Positions 1-7,871 of a stretch of DNA of 43,223 nt are shown in pieces. The stretch comes from Kribbella albertanoniae (lineage in GTDB: Bacteria > Actinomycetota > Actinomycetes > Propionibacteriales > Kribbellaceae): positions 1 through 43,223 of the forward strand of contig NZ_SMKA01000040.1 of NCBI RefSeq assembly GCF_004348455.1, read 5' to 3'. Below the pieces are notes generated by a model that saw nothing but the letters and a program-made list of their open reading frames with translations, made no database searches and was not told the DNA's origin. Position numbers and translations under genes: made by a program. Numbering within the stretch: the first letter of the stretch is position 1; every line of letters begins with the position of its first letter.

Positions 1-567
1 CCTTGTGCCCCCAACCAACCGTTTCCCCACCCCCGCAGATGGTCGATCCGTGCACAAGGCCCAAGCCCTCGCCCCACCTTGTGCTCCCACCAACCGTTTC
101 CCCGCCGCGCCGGTGGTCGATCCGTGCTCAAGGTCCAAGCCCCGCCCACCTTGTGCCCTCACCAACCGTTTCCCCGCCGCGCGGGTGGTTGATGCGTGCT
201 CAAGGCCCAAGCCCCGCCTCACCTTGTGCTCCCACCAACCGTTTCCCCGCCGCGCCGGTGGTCGATCCGTGCTCAAGGTCCAAGCCCCGCCCACCTTGTG
301 CTCCCACCAACCGTTTCCCCGCCGCGCCGGTGGTCGATGCGTGCTCAAGGTCGGGGCTGCGGTCCACCTTGTGCTCCCATCAACCGTCTCCGCGCCGCGC
401 GGGTGGTTGATGCGTGCTCAAGGTCGAGGCTGCGGTCCACCTTGTGCTCCCATCAACCGTTTCCGCGCCGCGTCGGTGGTTGGTACGTGCTCAAGGTCGG
501 GGCTGCGGTCCTTGTGCTCCTGCCGACCACTCGACTGGCTCGTGGATGGCTGGTGCGTGCTCAAAGT
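1..567. repeat. Tandem array of eight hairpin-forming 60-bp repeats
   Basis: Eight copies of a 60-bp unit lie at 1-59 (cut by the window edge), 75-134, 147-205, 220-279, 292-351, 365-424, 438-497 and a degenerate one at about 510-567, with a period of 72-73 bp (about 76 between the first two). Each starts CACCTTGTGCTCC and ends GTGCTCAAGGT, separated by 12-15 bp linkers. The two ends are inverted repeats: in the copy at 365-424 the arms at 366-385 and 405-424 pair at 17 of 20 positions around a GC-rich loop. Linkers are of two kinds: CCAAGCCCCGCC after early copies and CGGGGCTGCGGTC after later ones. Two more copies lie at 16276-16408. Short frames across the array shift between copies and look non-coding. 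Confidence 0.93.
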
Positions 568-856
568 CGGCCCGCCGCCGGATGTGTCGGTGACGACACG
601 TAGTGGTGTGGCTCGCGCGCTGCGCTTCAGGCTCAGCAGCGGGTGCGGGAGAGCGCCGGGGCCGACTACTACGTGTCCTTGGCGACGCGGCCGGCAGGGG
701 CAGCGGGGCGAACGGGGAGCACGCGGCGTGGGTAGTGTGCGCGCCCGGAGCGGGGCGCTTGGACGGGGGATTGGTGTCCGGAGTGTGGTCGGTCACTGGG
801 TTGGAGGTGTGTTGGGTTGGGCGGGGGTGGCTGGTCGGGTTAGCGTTCTCAGCGCA
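568..856. other. Intergenic stretch between repeat array and sbcD
   Basis: GC-rich and increasingly G-rich on the plus strand. No gene was recognised. The frame that continues upstream from sbcD is open here, but it has no domain and runs into the repeats, so it is treated as chance. The only signal seen is the promoter-like hexamer at 841-846. Confidence 0.5.
841..846 (+). promoter_or_regulatory. Putative -10 element of sbcD
   Basis: TAGCGT fits the actinobacterial TANNNT -10 pattern. It ends 10 nt before the ATG at 857, so the mRNA would have almost no leader. No convincing -35 was seen. The identical hexamer precedes the genes at 21206, 25500 and 41344. Confidence 0.45.
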
Positions 857-1987
857 ATGGACGACTCGATCACGTTTCTGCACAGTTCGGACTGGCAGCT
901 GGGAATGCTGCGCCGGTTCCTGGGGCCGGACGGTCAGGCCCGGTGGGGGCAGGGCCGGCTGGATGCTGTCGCGCGGATCGGGGAGGTTGCGGAGCGGACC
1001 GGGGCCGCGTTCGTGGTGGTGACCGGGGATGTGTTCGAGCACAACCAGGTGGAGCGGCAGACGATCCTGCGGGCGTGTGAGGCGCTGAAGCGGATCCCCG
1101 TGCCGGTGGTGCTGTTGCCGGGGAACCATGATGCGCTCGAGCCCGGTTCGTTGTGGACGTCGAGTCAGTGGCAGGCGCATGCGCCGGAGCACGTCATCGT
1201 GCTGACTGACACGACACCGATCGAGATCGTGCCGGGGGTCGAGGTTGTCGGGGCGCCGTGGCGGTCGCGGCGGCCGACGTCCGACCCGGCCGCGGCCGCC
1301 TACACCAACCTCGAGCCGGCACCAGCCGGTACGACGCGAGTCCTGCTCGTGCATGGGCAGTTGCTCAGCTTGAGCGGTGGCATGTCCGAGGTGCCACCGA
1401 TCGACCAGGCGGCACTCGAGGCCGCAGTGGCTGCCAAGAAGGTCCAGTACGTCGGCCTCGGCGACCGCCATTCGACGACCAAGGTGACCGACCGGATCTG
1501 GTTCTCCGGGACGCAGGAGGTCACCACCCCGGAGGAGACCGATCCGGGCAACGTGCTGAAGGTGACTGTCAGCCAGAGCAGCATTGAGGTCGAGCCGATC
1601 CGGGTCGGCGCCTGGCACATGGTGGATCATCATGTGGAGTTGTTCGACGAGGAGTCGCTGACGGCGCTGGAGGACTGGTTCGCGGAGCTGCCGGACAAGG
1701 AGCGCACGTACGTGCGGCTGGCGGGAGACGGTTCGCTGAGCCTTCCGTTGCTCAGCCGCCTCGACACGATGATCGACGTACAGGGTGAGGCGTTCGCCAG
1801 CGTTGAGAAGTGGGCGAAGTTCTGGACTGTGCGGCCGGCACCGGATGCGGCGGATCTGGATGCGCTGCAGCTGAGCGGTCCGGCCCGGGCGGCGATGGAG
1901 GAGTTGCGTCAGGCGCTGGCCGGTGGGGACGAGGGTGCGGGTGTCGCGCTGTCGTTGATGCACCGATTGGCGCGGGACGCGGGATGA
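857..1987 (+). CDS. SbcD/Mre11-family nuclease (YhaO-like)
   Basis: A calcineurin-fold DNA exonuclease/endonuclease of 376 aa, the nuclease partner of the SbcC/Rad50-like ATPase encoded next. Metallophosphoesterase motifs are visible: SSDWQLG (residues 10-16), TGDVFEHN (56-63), PGNHD (88-92), LVHGQ (164-168) and GLGDRH (200-205). Two usual metal ligands differ: the His of the DxH motif is Gln14 and the first His of the GHxH motif is Asp203. The ATG at 857 is chosen because the family homology begins there; the open frame upstream runs into repeats. The stop overlaps the next start (ATGA at 1984-1987), so the two genes are translationally coupled. The role in double-strand-end or hairpin processing is inferred from the family. 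Confidence 0.9.
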   Translation: MDDSITFLHSSDWQLGMLRRFLGPDGQARWGQGRLDAVARIGEVAERTGAAFVVVTGDVFEHNQVERQTILRACEALKRIPVPVVLLPGNHDALEPGSLWTSSQWQAHAPEHVIVLTDTTPIEIVPGVEVVGAPWRSRRPTSDPAAAAYTNLEPAPAGTTRVLLVHGQLLSLSGGMSEVPPIDQAALEAAVAAKKVQYVGLGDRHSTTKVTDRIWFSGTQEVTTPEETDPGNVLKVTVSQSSIEVEPIRVGAWHMVDHHVELFDEESLTALEDWFAELPDKERTYVRLAGDGSLSLPLLSRLDTMIDVQGEAFASVEKWAKFWTVRPAPDAADLDALQLSGPARAAMEELRQALAGGDEGAGVALSLMHRLARDAG

Positions 1988-4752
1988 GGCTGCACTCTCT
2001 GACGCTGCGGAACTTCCGCGGCGTCAAGGACCGTACTGTTCGGCTGCCTGCTCTCGGGACGACGGTCGTGGTCGGTGACAACGAGGTCGGCAAGTCCAGT
2101 CTGGTCGAGGCGTTCGGACTGATCTTTGACCTGCCCGACGATTCGAAGTCGACCCGGATCCGCGACATCCAGCCGGTCGGCCAGGACGTCGCTCCGGAGG
2201 TGACCGCCGAGCTGACCTTGGGCGGTCGCGAGCTCACGTACACCAAGCGCTGGCTGAAGAACCGGGTGACCGAGCTGGCGATCGTCGATCCCGACGGCCG
2301 CCGTACGGCGTGGACCGGGCGCGAGGCGCACAACGAGGCGGAGCGGCTCTTCCACGACAACGTCGACCCGGTGCTGTGGCAGACGTTGATGGTGAGTCAG
2401 GGGCAGTCGCTGATCCTGCCGACGCCGGCCGATGCCGAGCCGCTGATCACCGCCGTCACGGCCGAGTCCGGTACGCCGGTCGACGGCGCGTCGATGCCGT
2501 TGGTGAGTGCGGTCGAGCACGAGTACCTGCGGTACTGGACACGTGGCGGCCGGGCGACTGGCGACTTCGCGAAGTCGGAGAAGGCAGTCGCCGCGGCCGA
2601 GCTGCAAGCGGCGCAGGCATTGAAGGCGATGGAGGAGGTCCAGCAGGACATCCGCCGGGCCGAGCGGTTGACGCTTGACCTGGCCGACGTCGACAGCCGG
2701 CTGGCCGATCACCTGACCACGGTCGAGGAGGTCCGCGAGCGCAAGCAGGCGACCGACGAGATTCTGCTCCGCCGCGACACCGTCCGCTCGAAGGCCGAGA
2801 CCGCGCGCGCCCGGCTGGTGAACCACACCCGGACCCGGGAAGAGCGGGAGCGACTCCTCGACGAGGTCGAGCGGTTCACCAAGATCGATGCCGAGCTGGC
2901 GGAACGTCGTACCGATGCCGACACCGTCGCCAAGGCCGCGGCCGAGACCGTGCAGGCAGCCGAGGCGGCGCTGACGGAGGTGATCGAGCTCAAGGACATG
3001 CGTCGTACCGACGTGCAGGACGCCGAGCGTCGGGTCAGTCACCTGGTCGATCAGGCCGAGCTCGAGCGGCTGGTCGGCCAGCAGACCGAGCTGATCGACG
3101 TCCGCGCCCGGATCGTGACGGCTGCGGCGATCCTGGACAAGATCAAGGTCGACGACGGATTGTTCGCGGCGCTGGAGGATGCTCGCGCCGCGGTGGTTGA
3201 GGCGCGCGCGGCGCTGGCGGCCGGCGTGCCGGAGGTCGTCGTACGGCGGCTTGGCGCGGAGCCGGTCGAGTTGTCGGGGAAGGGTGTCGAGGCCGCCCAG
3301 AGAGCGCGGGTTCCGAAGGAGCTTGGGTTCGACGAGACGGCCGAGCTGCTGGTCTCGGGCGAGCTGGTCGTCGGCGTACCGGGTCAGGTCGAGGTCACCG
3401 TGCGCGCGGGTGGTGAGGCGGCGACCCTGCGGTCGCGGGTCGACGAGGCGGTACGGCGTGAGAAGGAGCTGCTGAAGAAGGCCGGCGTGAAGGACGTCGC
3501 GGCTGCGCGTGAGCAGTTGCGGAAGGCCGATACGGCGTCGGCCGAGTTGCAGGAGGCTCGTCGTACCGAGAAGTCGTTGACGTCCGCAGGTGACCCGGGG
3601 GAGCGGATCGCGGTGCTGACCGCGCGGCTCGGGATCGGGGCGGATGACGAGGACGAGCAGAGTGGTTCGAAGCAGGCGGCCGTCGAGGGCGTGCCGGGGC
3701 AGATGTCGTTGTTCGAGGAGTTTGTCTCCCCGCTCGACACGCTCTTCGACGACTTCGAACTCCCCACACCGCCGCCGGACGATCTGACCGGTGCGCAACG
3801 CCAACTGGATGATGCGCGGGCCGAGCTGGCTGGTGTCGAGCGGTTGCTGACGGAGGCCGAGTTCGCGGCGGCGCAGGCCCGCAAGGCTGCAGATGAGGAT
3901 CGGTCCGAGGCGCAGCAGGCGCGGGCCCGGTCTGAGATCGCAGGGGAACGGCTAGCTGCGGCGATTGACGCGCTCAAGGCGGCGCGGGCGGTGCTCGATG
4001 ACGACGCCGTGACTGCAGCCGAGGCAGAGGCCATGGCCGAGGTCGAGGCGGTGCTTGAGGAGTTCACCGCGGTCCAGGAGCAGGCCGATGCGGCCGGGGC
4101 GGATCAGGCGGCCGGTGAGCTGACCGACGCGCTGGCGGTCGCTACGCGGATGCAGGGGGAGCGGGACACCTTGCGCGATGCGTTGCGGACGACCGAGGGA
4201 CGGTTGGAGCAGTCCGGGCGTGACGGTATGGCGACTCGGCGGGATGTGGCCGAGCTGGAGTTGGCCGCGATCCGTTCGGAGCACGAGAGCCTGCGGCGGC
4301 GGGCTGAGGCAGCGCGACGGGTCTACGAGACGTTGGGGCGGCATCGCGCTGCTGCACAGACGAAGTACTCGGAGCCGCTGCAGACGCGCATCGAGGCGCT
4401 GGGACGCAGTGTCTACGGGCCTTCGTTCAAGATCTGGCTGGATGACGATCTGGCGGTCGCCGAACGTGAGCTGGACGGCGTGCGGTTGCCGATCGAGGCG
4501 TTGTCGACGGGGGCACAGGAGCAGCTCGCGATCATCACTCGGCTCGCGATCAGCCACCTGGTCAGCACCGGAGATGGCAGTGTGCCGGTGATCTTCGACG
4601 ATGCGCTCGGCTGGTCCGACAAGGCCCGGCTGCGCGACATGGGTGCGCTGCTCGGTCGGGCCGGGGATCACGGGCAGGTCATCATCCTGACCTGTATGCC
4701 GGACCGCTACGAGTACGTCCCGAAGGCGACCTTCATCAAGCTGGACGGATGA
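1984..4752 (+). CDS. SbcC/Rad50-like AAA ATPase without zinc hook (YhaN-like)
   Basis: A 922-aa SMC-like ATPase expected to clamp DNA and control the SbcD-like nuclease. Walker A is GDNEVGKSS (31-39). The ABC signature region is LSTGAQEQ (840-847) and Walker B is VIFDDALG (869-876). Between them are two long Glu/Ala/Arg-rich coiled-coil arms. The apex has no CxxC zinc hook. At about 415-485 there is instead a Val/Gly-rich, probably beta-strand insert (VVVRRLGAEPVELS and ELVVGVPGQVEVTV). A second interruption at about 565-605 is acidic and proline-containing and carries QMSLF (573-577), which resembles a beta-clamp-binding peptide. The start overlaps the sbcD stop, and the 3' end overlaps convergent fdhD by 17 bp. 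B. subtilis YhaN, also hookless, is the closest architecture I know. Confidence 0.88.
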   Translation: MRLHSLTLRNFRGVKDRTVRLPALGTTVVVGDNEVGKSSLVEAFGLIFDLPDDSKSTRIRDIQPVGQDVAPEVTAELTLGGRELTYTKRWLKNRVTELAIVDPDGRRTAWTGREAHNEAERLFHDNVDPVLWQTLMVSQGQSLILPTPADAEPLITAVTAESGTPVDGASMPLVSAVEHEYLRYWTRGGRATGDFAKSEKAVAAAELQAAQALKAMEEVQQDIRRAERLTLDLADVDSRLADHLTTVEEVRERKQATDEILLRRDTVRSKAETARARLVNHTRTREERERLLDEVERFTKIDAELAERRTDADTVAKAAAETVQAAEAALTEVIELKDMRRTDVQDAERRVSHLVDQAELERLVGQQTELIDVRARIVTAAAILDKIKVDDGLFAALEDARAAVVEARAALAAGVPEVVVRRLGAEPVELSGKGVEAAQRARVPKELGFDETAELLVSGELVVGVPGQVEVTVRAGGEAATLRSRVDEAVRREKELLKKAGVKDVAAAREQLRKADTASAELQEARRTEKSLTSAGDPGERIAVLTARLGIGADDEDEQSGSKQAAVEGVPGQMSLFEEFVSPLDTLFDDFELPTPPPDDLTGAQRQLDDARAELAGVERLLTEAEFAAAQARKAADEDRSEAQQARARSEIAGERLAAAIDALKAARAVLDDDAVTAAEAEAMAEVEAVLEEFTAVQEQADAAGADQAAGELTDALAVATRMQGERDTLRDALRTTEGRLEQSGRDGMATRRDVAELELAAIRSEHESLRRRAEAARRVYETLGRHRAAAQTKYSEPLQTRIEALGRSVYGPSFKIWLDDDLAVAERELDGVRLPIEALSTGAQEQLAIITRLAISHLVSTGDGSVPVIFDDALGWSDKARLRDMGALLGRAGDHGQVIILTCMPDRYEYVPKATFIKLDG

Positions 4753-5569
4753 TCCGCTCCGGGTTGCTGTAGATCACACACCGCTCACCTCGCGCGAAGC
4801 CGGCCACCGTCACGCCGAACTGCCGCGCGAGATCGACGGCCAGGCTCGATGGCGCGCCGACCGCGACGATCATCCCGAGACCGGCCGCGACCGCCTTCTG
4901 GACGATCTCGTACCCGACGCGACCACTGACCGCGAGCACCAGGCCGTTGCGCGGCTGCTGGTTGAGCACGGTGTAGCCGACCACCTTGTCGACCGCGTTG
5001 TGCCGGCCGACGTCCTCGCGGACCACGACCTTGCGGCCGTCCGTGGTGAACAGGCCCGCCGCGTGCAGACCTCCGGTGCGGGAGAACGTGGGCTGGGCTT
5101 CCCGGAGCAGATCCGGCAGCCGCCGTACCACGTCGATGTCGACCTCGACCGGGTCGACCGGGTCGTAGTCGCGCTCGGCGAGTTCGTCGAGGGACTGCTG
5201 GCCGCAGACTCCGCAGGCGGCCGAGGTGACGCCGTACCGCTGGGGTGGTTCGCGGTCCGGCGGGCCGTCGAAGGTGACCGTCACGGTGTTGAACTGCTGC
5301 TCGCGGGTCAGCTTGTTGTCGGTGCAGTAGGCAACGGTGGTGATCGCACCCGGGCGGACCGCGAACCCCTCGCCGAGACAGAACCCGGCGGCGAGCTCGA
5401 AGTCCGATCCCGGGGTACGCATCGTCACCGTGAGCGGCTCCGGTGCGCGGCCGGGCCACTCGAGCCGGAGCTCGAGCGGCTCCTCGGTGACGACGACGTC
5501 CTCACGCCGCGAGGTGCGCTCGCCGTCGAGCACCTCGACCTTGAAGCGGGTGGTCGGAGCCTTGGTCAT
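4736..5569 (-). CDS. fdhD: Formate dehydrogenase accessory sulfurtransferase FdhD
   Basis: FdhD passes sulfur from a cysteine desulfurase to the molybdenum cofactor so that formate dehydrogenase becomes active; it is cytosolic. The 277-aa product carries the persulfide-carrying CxxC as CGVC (C119 and C122), followed by GQQSLDEL. EDVGRHNAVDK and the C-terminal VAVGAPSSLAVDLA block are typical of the family. The ATG at 5569 is preferred because it leaves a 10-bp gap to the upstream gene; a GTG at 5596 would overlap that gene. No formate dehydrogenase subunit is in the window, so its client lies elsewhere. It is probably co-transcribed with the phosphotransferase at 5580-6560. Confidence 0.93.
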   Translation of the reverse strand: MTKAPTTRFKVEVLDGERTSRREDVVVTEEPLELRLEWPGRAPEPLTVTMRTPGSDFELAAGFCLGEGFAVRPGAITTVAYCTDNKLTREQQFNTVTVTFDGPPDREPPQRYGVTSAACGVCGQQSLDELAERDYDPVDPVEVDIDVVRRLPDLLREAQPTFSRTGGLHAAGLFTTDGRKVVVREDVGRHNAVDKVVGYTVLNQQPRNGLVLAVSGRVGYEIVQKAVAAGLGMIVAVGAPSSLAVDLARQFGVTVAGFARGERCVIYSNPERIIRPA

Positions 5570-5579
5570 ACGGTCTACG

Positions 5580-6560
5580 TTAGGCGGTCCATCCACGTCG
5601 GGTGGCCAGCCAGTCCAGGAACGTCCACGCGTAGAAGCGTTGGTGCTCCCGGAGCGCCGGGGTGGTGCCGTGCGGAGGTGGCGTGTCGGGGTTCTTCAGC
5701 ATGTACGCCGCGATCACCGCGATGAAGCAGTCCAGCTCATCAGCCGGTACGTCGGCAGTCAGCGAGCTGCTGCGGATCGCCGTACCGGTGTCGATGCCTT
5801 GGTGCTGCGCGACCGGCAGCAGACCGACCCAGTCCATCCAGCGCGGACCGAGGGCCAGCCAGTTCCAGTCGACCGTCCAGCAGGTGCCGGTGGTGTCGAC
5901 CAGCAGGTTGTCCGGTCGCAGATCGCCGTGCGTGGCAGCGGTGCCTGACAGTGCATCCGGTACGGCGTTCATCAGGTCGGCCAACTCGGGGAGTACTCGC
6001 GGCACCCATTCCTGCAGCCCACGGGGTAGCGGACGGTCTCCGGCCAGGATCTGCTCGGGCACCAGCAATGCCGACTCCCCGGACTCCAGATCCATCAGGA
6101 ACGTGTCCAGCCCGGCGATCGGGCTCGGCGTCATTGCGTCCGCCAATGCCTCGCACCTTGCCGTCACGACCGCGAAGTCCGCAGCCGTCCACGGTGCGCC
6201 CGGCATCCGTGCATCCACCCACTCCGACACCACCGCGAACCAGTCGTCGGTCCGCGCCGTGGTGATGATTGCCGGAGCCTGGGCCGCGTCCGGGAGCTGC
6301 GGGACCACCTCGGCCTCGCGCTGATAGGCGCCGTACGAGTGCAGGGTGTTGTCGGACGCCTTCACGAACACCCGGCGGCCGTCGGCGAGGCGGACCGGCG
6401 CCGCGAACCCGCCGGTGAACCCGGAGGTGACCGAGGGGGAGGCGTCGACGATATCGGTGCCCAGGGCAACGGACAGGGCATGCTTGAGAGCCTCCGGCAG
6501 CGCGTCCCAGGTCGGACGCAGCGAGGTGGCACGGTAATCGACATCAGGTGGACCGCTCAT
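5580..6560 (-). CDS. Aminoglycoside phosphotransferase-family protein
   Basis: A 326-aa protein of the APH/choline-kinase fold, which transfers phosphate from ATP to a small-molecule hydroxyl. An N-terminal lobe (GFTGGFAAPVRLADG and VFVKAS) is followed by the catalytic loop HGDLRPDN at about residue 210 and the metal-binding DW of VDWNW about 20 residues later. The substrate cannot be read from sequence, and resistance should not be assumed because most such actinobacterial genes are uncharacterised. The ATG at 6560 is chosen because homology begins shortly after it. fdhD follows in the same direction. Confidence 0.82.
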   Translation of the reverse strand: MSGPPDVDYRATSLRPTWDALPEALKHALSVALGTDIVDASPSVTSGFTGGFAAPVRLADGRRVFVKASDNTLHSYGAYQREAEVVPQLPDAAQAPAIITTARTDDWFAVVSEWVDARMPGAPWTAADFAVVTARCEALADAMTPSPIAGLDTFLMDLESGESALLVPEQILAGDRPLPRGLQEWVPRVLPELADLMNAVPDALSGTAATHGDLRPDNLLVDTTGTCWTVDWNWLALGPRWMDWVGLLPVAQHQGIDTGTAIRSSSLTADVPADELDCFIAVIAAYMLKNPDTPPPHGTTPALREHQRFYAWTFLDWLATRRGWTA

Positions 6561-6641
6561 GCCCACAGACGATAGAGCGCCGGAGGCCGCCGCCGCGCGG
6601 GGTTTATCCGGACACCTTGAAACCCAGATCGAAAGGTTGAG

Positions 6642-6699
6642 CGGAGCAGGGCTGTCGCCGTTTAGCATCGCAGCGAAATTTCTCGTTCGAGCTGCTCCG
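6642..6699. repeat. 8-bp inverted repeat in a divergent intergenic region
   Basis: CGGAGCAG (6642-6649) and CTGCTCCG (6692-6699) are perfect inverted copies 42 bp apart. They flank the -10-like hexamer at 6663-6668, with the second arm next to the ribosome binding site of the gene at 6714. It could be an operator or an RNA stem, or chance. Confidence 0.35.
6663..6668 (+). promoter_or_regulatory. Putative -10 element for the secreted protein gene
   Basis: TAGCAT matches TANNNT and lies about 45 bp before the ATG at 6714. A weak TTGAGC (6637-6642) lies 20 bp upstream, longer than the ideal spacing. Confidence 0.35.
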
Positions 6700-6713
6700 A
6701 AGGGTTGGGATAT

Positions 6714-7169
6714 ATGCACAAGGGACGCATGATCGGCATCACGCTGGCGGCGCTGGGGATGGCACTGGCCGGTGGGTCGTTGCAGGCTGCGGCGAAGGAG
6801 GCTCCGGCGGTTGTCGCGCAGCCCGCCGCGGTGATGGCCGGGACGCCGGGGATGTCGCCCGCACCGGAACGCGCAACCTACGTCGGCCGGTACGACTTCG
6901 ACGACTACAACTGCCGGTCCGGCCGGGCATGCCTGGCTGTGTACAACGAGCCGGGCGGCAACTGGCGGGTCTTCGACATGTACGCGTGCACCACGTACCG
7001 CCTGTCGGAGGCGTACGGCCAGGGAGCGCTCAAGAACAACCAGACTGGCGGTGCGATCGTCAGCATGTACGGCGCCAGCAGCAACCATCTGTACTCCTTC
7101 GGGACTGCAGGGCAGGGGGTGCACGAGGTCAGAGACCTGACCCCGGTCTACACGGTTCGCCCCTGCTGA
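6714..7169 (+). CDS. Small secreted Cys-containing protein, possible I36-type peptidase inhibitor
   Basis: A 151-aa protein with a Sec signal peptide (MHKGRMIGITLAALGMALAG, cleavage near the Ala-Ala-Ala of the following segment) and a mature domain with four cysteines. The segment CLAVYNEPGGNWRVFDMY and the later LKNNQTGGA resemble actinobacterial secreted beta/gamma-crystallin-like inhibitors (peptidase inhibitor family I36). That assignment is by motif style only. The ATG at 6714 is favoured because AAGGG ends 9 bp upstream; ATG at 6729 is an alternative. It stands alone between a divergent kinase-like gene and a hairpin at 7177. Confidence 0.75.
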   Translation: MHKGRMIGITLAALGMALAGGSLQAAAKEAPAVVAQPAAVMAGTPGMSPAPERATYVGRYDFDDYNCRSGRACLAVYNEPGGNWRVFDMYACTTYRLSEAYGQGALKNNQTGGAIVSMYGASSNHLYSFGTAGQGVHEVRDLTPVYTVRPC

Positions 7170-7176
7170 GCTGAGC

Positions 7177-7210
7177 GACCGCGCGGGTGCCTCAGGGTGT
7201 CCGCGCGGTC
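7177..7210. terminator. Hairpin after the secreted protein gene
   Basis: GACCGCGCGG (7177-7186) and CCGCGCGGTC (7201-7210) form a perfect 10-bp stem with a 14-nt loop, 7 bp after the stop at 7169. There is no T-run, as is common for hairpins behind actinobacterial genes. Confidence 0.65.
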
Positions 7211-7227
7211 TGCCGGGGGAACTGGAA

Positions 7228-7233
7228 TACCGT
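7228..7233 (+). promoter_or_regulatory. Putative -10 element, leaderless TRIC gene
   Basis: TACCGT matches TANNNT and ends 6 nt before the GTG at 7240. No ribosome binding site lies at a usable distance, so the transcript is probably leaderless. Confidence 0.4.
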
Positions 7234-7239
7234 GCGACT

Positions 7240-7845
7240 GTGGCTTTGCAGGTGCTGGATCTGGTCGGGATCTTCGTGTTCGGGATCACCGGCGCGCTGG
7301 TCGGGGTTCGCAAGCAGCTGGATGTGTTCGGGATCCAGGTGCTGGCGTTGGTGACCGGGCTGGGCGGTGGGTTCATCCGCGACGTACTGATCGGTGCGAC
7401 GCCGCCGGCTGCGCTGAAGGACTGGCGTTATCTCGTGGTACCGATCGTTGCCGGGCTGCTCACGTTCTTCCTCCATCCGGGGATCGAGCGGCTCGAGCGG
7501 CTGGTGAACATCTTCGACGCGGCAGGCCTCGGCTTGTTCTGCGTGACCGGCGCACTGAAGGCCGTCTCGTACGGCCTGTCGCCGCTGTCGGCCGCACTGC
7601 TCGGCACGATCTCCGGCATCGGCGGTGGCGTCATCCGAGACTTATTGAGCGGGCGCGTCCCCGTCGTACTCCGTCGGGAGATCTACGCGACCCCGGCCTT
7701 CCTCGGAGCCACCATCGTGGTAGTCGCGGCAGCCCTCGACTACCACGCCCTCTGGGTCTCGTATGCCGCCGTGCTCACCTGTTTCACCATCCGCCTCCTC
7801 GCCATCCGCCGCGGCTGGAACGCACCCCTACCTCGCACGCCCTAG
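7240..7845 (+). CDS. TRIC-type cation channel / YadS (UPF0126) membrane protein
   Basis: A 201-aa protein with six to seven membrane helices built from two homologous halves. Each half carries the family signature: GLGGGFIRDVLIG in the first and GIGGGVIRDLLSG in the second. Bacterial TRIC proteins form homotrimeric monovalent-cation channels, some permeable to K+. The GTG start at 7240 gives the usual family N-terminus beginning at the first helix. The gene has its own promoter-like hexamer. Its stop lies inside a palindrome shared with the convergent merR gene. Confidence 0.88.
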   Translation: MALQVLDLVGIFVFGITGALVGVRKQLDVFGIQVLALVTGLGGGFIRDVLIGATPPAALKDWRYLVVPIVAGLLTFFLHPGIERLERLVNIFDAAGLGLFCVTGALKAVSYGLSPLSAALLGTISGIGGGVIRDLLSGRVPVVLRREIYATPAFLGATIVVVAAALDYHALWVSYAAVLTCFTIRLLAIRRGWNAPLPRTP

Positions 7846-7871
7846 GGCGCGGACTTAAGAGACACGCCCTA
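7838..7871. terminator. Bidirectional palindromic terminator between TRIC gene and merR
   Basis: CGCCCTAGGGCG (7838-7849) is a perfect 12-bp palindrome, and CGCCCTA recurs at 7865-7871. TAGGGCG (7843-7849) can therefore pair with 7865-7871 over a 15-nt loop. The arms contain both stop codons: TAG of the TRIC gene at 7843-7845 and the merR stop at 7869-7871. Confidence 0.55.

Noticed and set aside
1..567. CRISPR-like array
   Set aside because: The repeated part is 60 bp and the intervening linkers are 12-15 bp and themselves repeated, not unique spacers. No cas gene is present.
3..603. Open frames across the repeat array encoding Pro/Arg-rich peptides
   Set aside because: The 72-73 bp period shifts the frame between copies, there is no ribosome binding site, and the peptides resemble no family.
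3133..3480. Zinc-hook CxxC in the SbcC-like ATPase
   Set aside because: No CxxC is present anywhere in the coiled-coil region.
857..4752. Phage-defence island around the nuclease-ATPase pair
   Set aside because: The pair looks like the housekeeping SbcCD/YhaNO type, and the neighbours (fdhD, a kinase-like protein) are not defence genes.
5580..6560. Antibiotic-resistance aminoglycoside kinase
   Set aside because: Only the general APH-fold motifs are present and nothing identifies the substrate; most such chromosomal genes in actinobacteria are uncharacterised.
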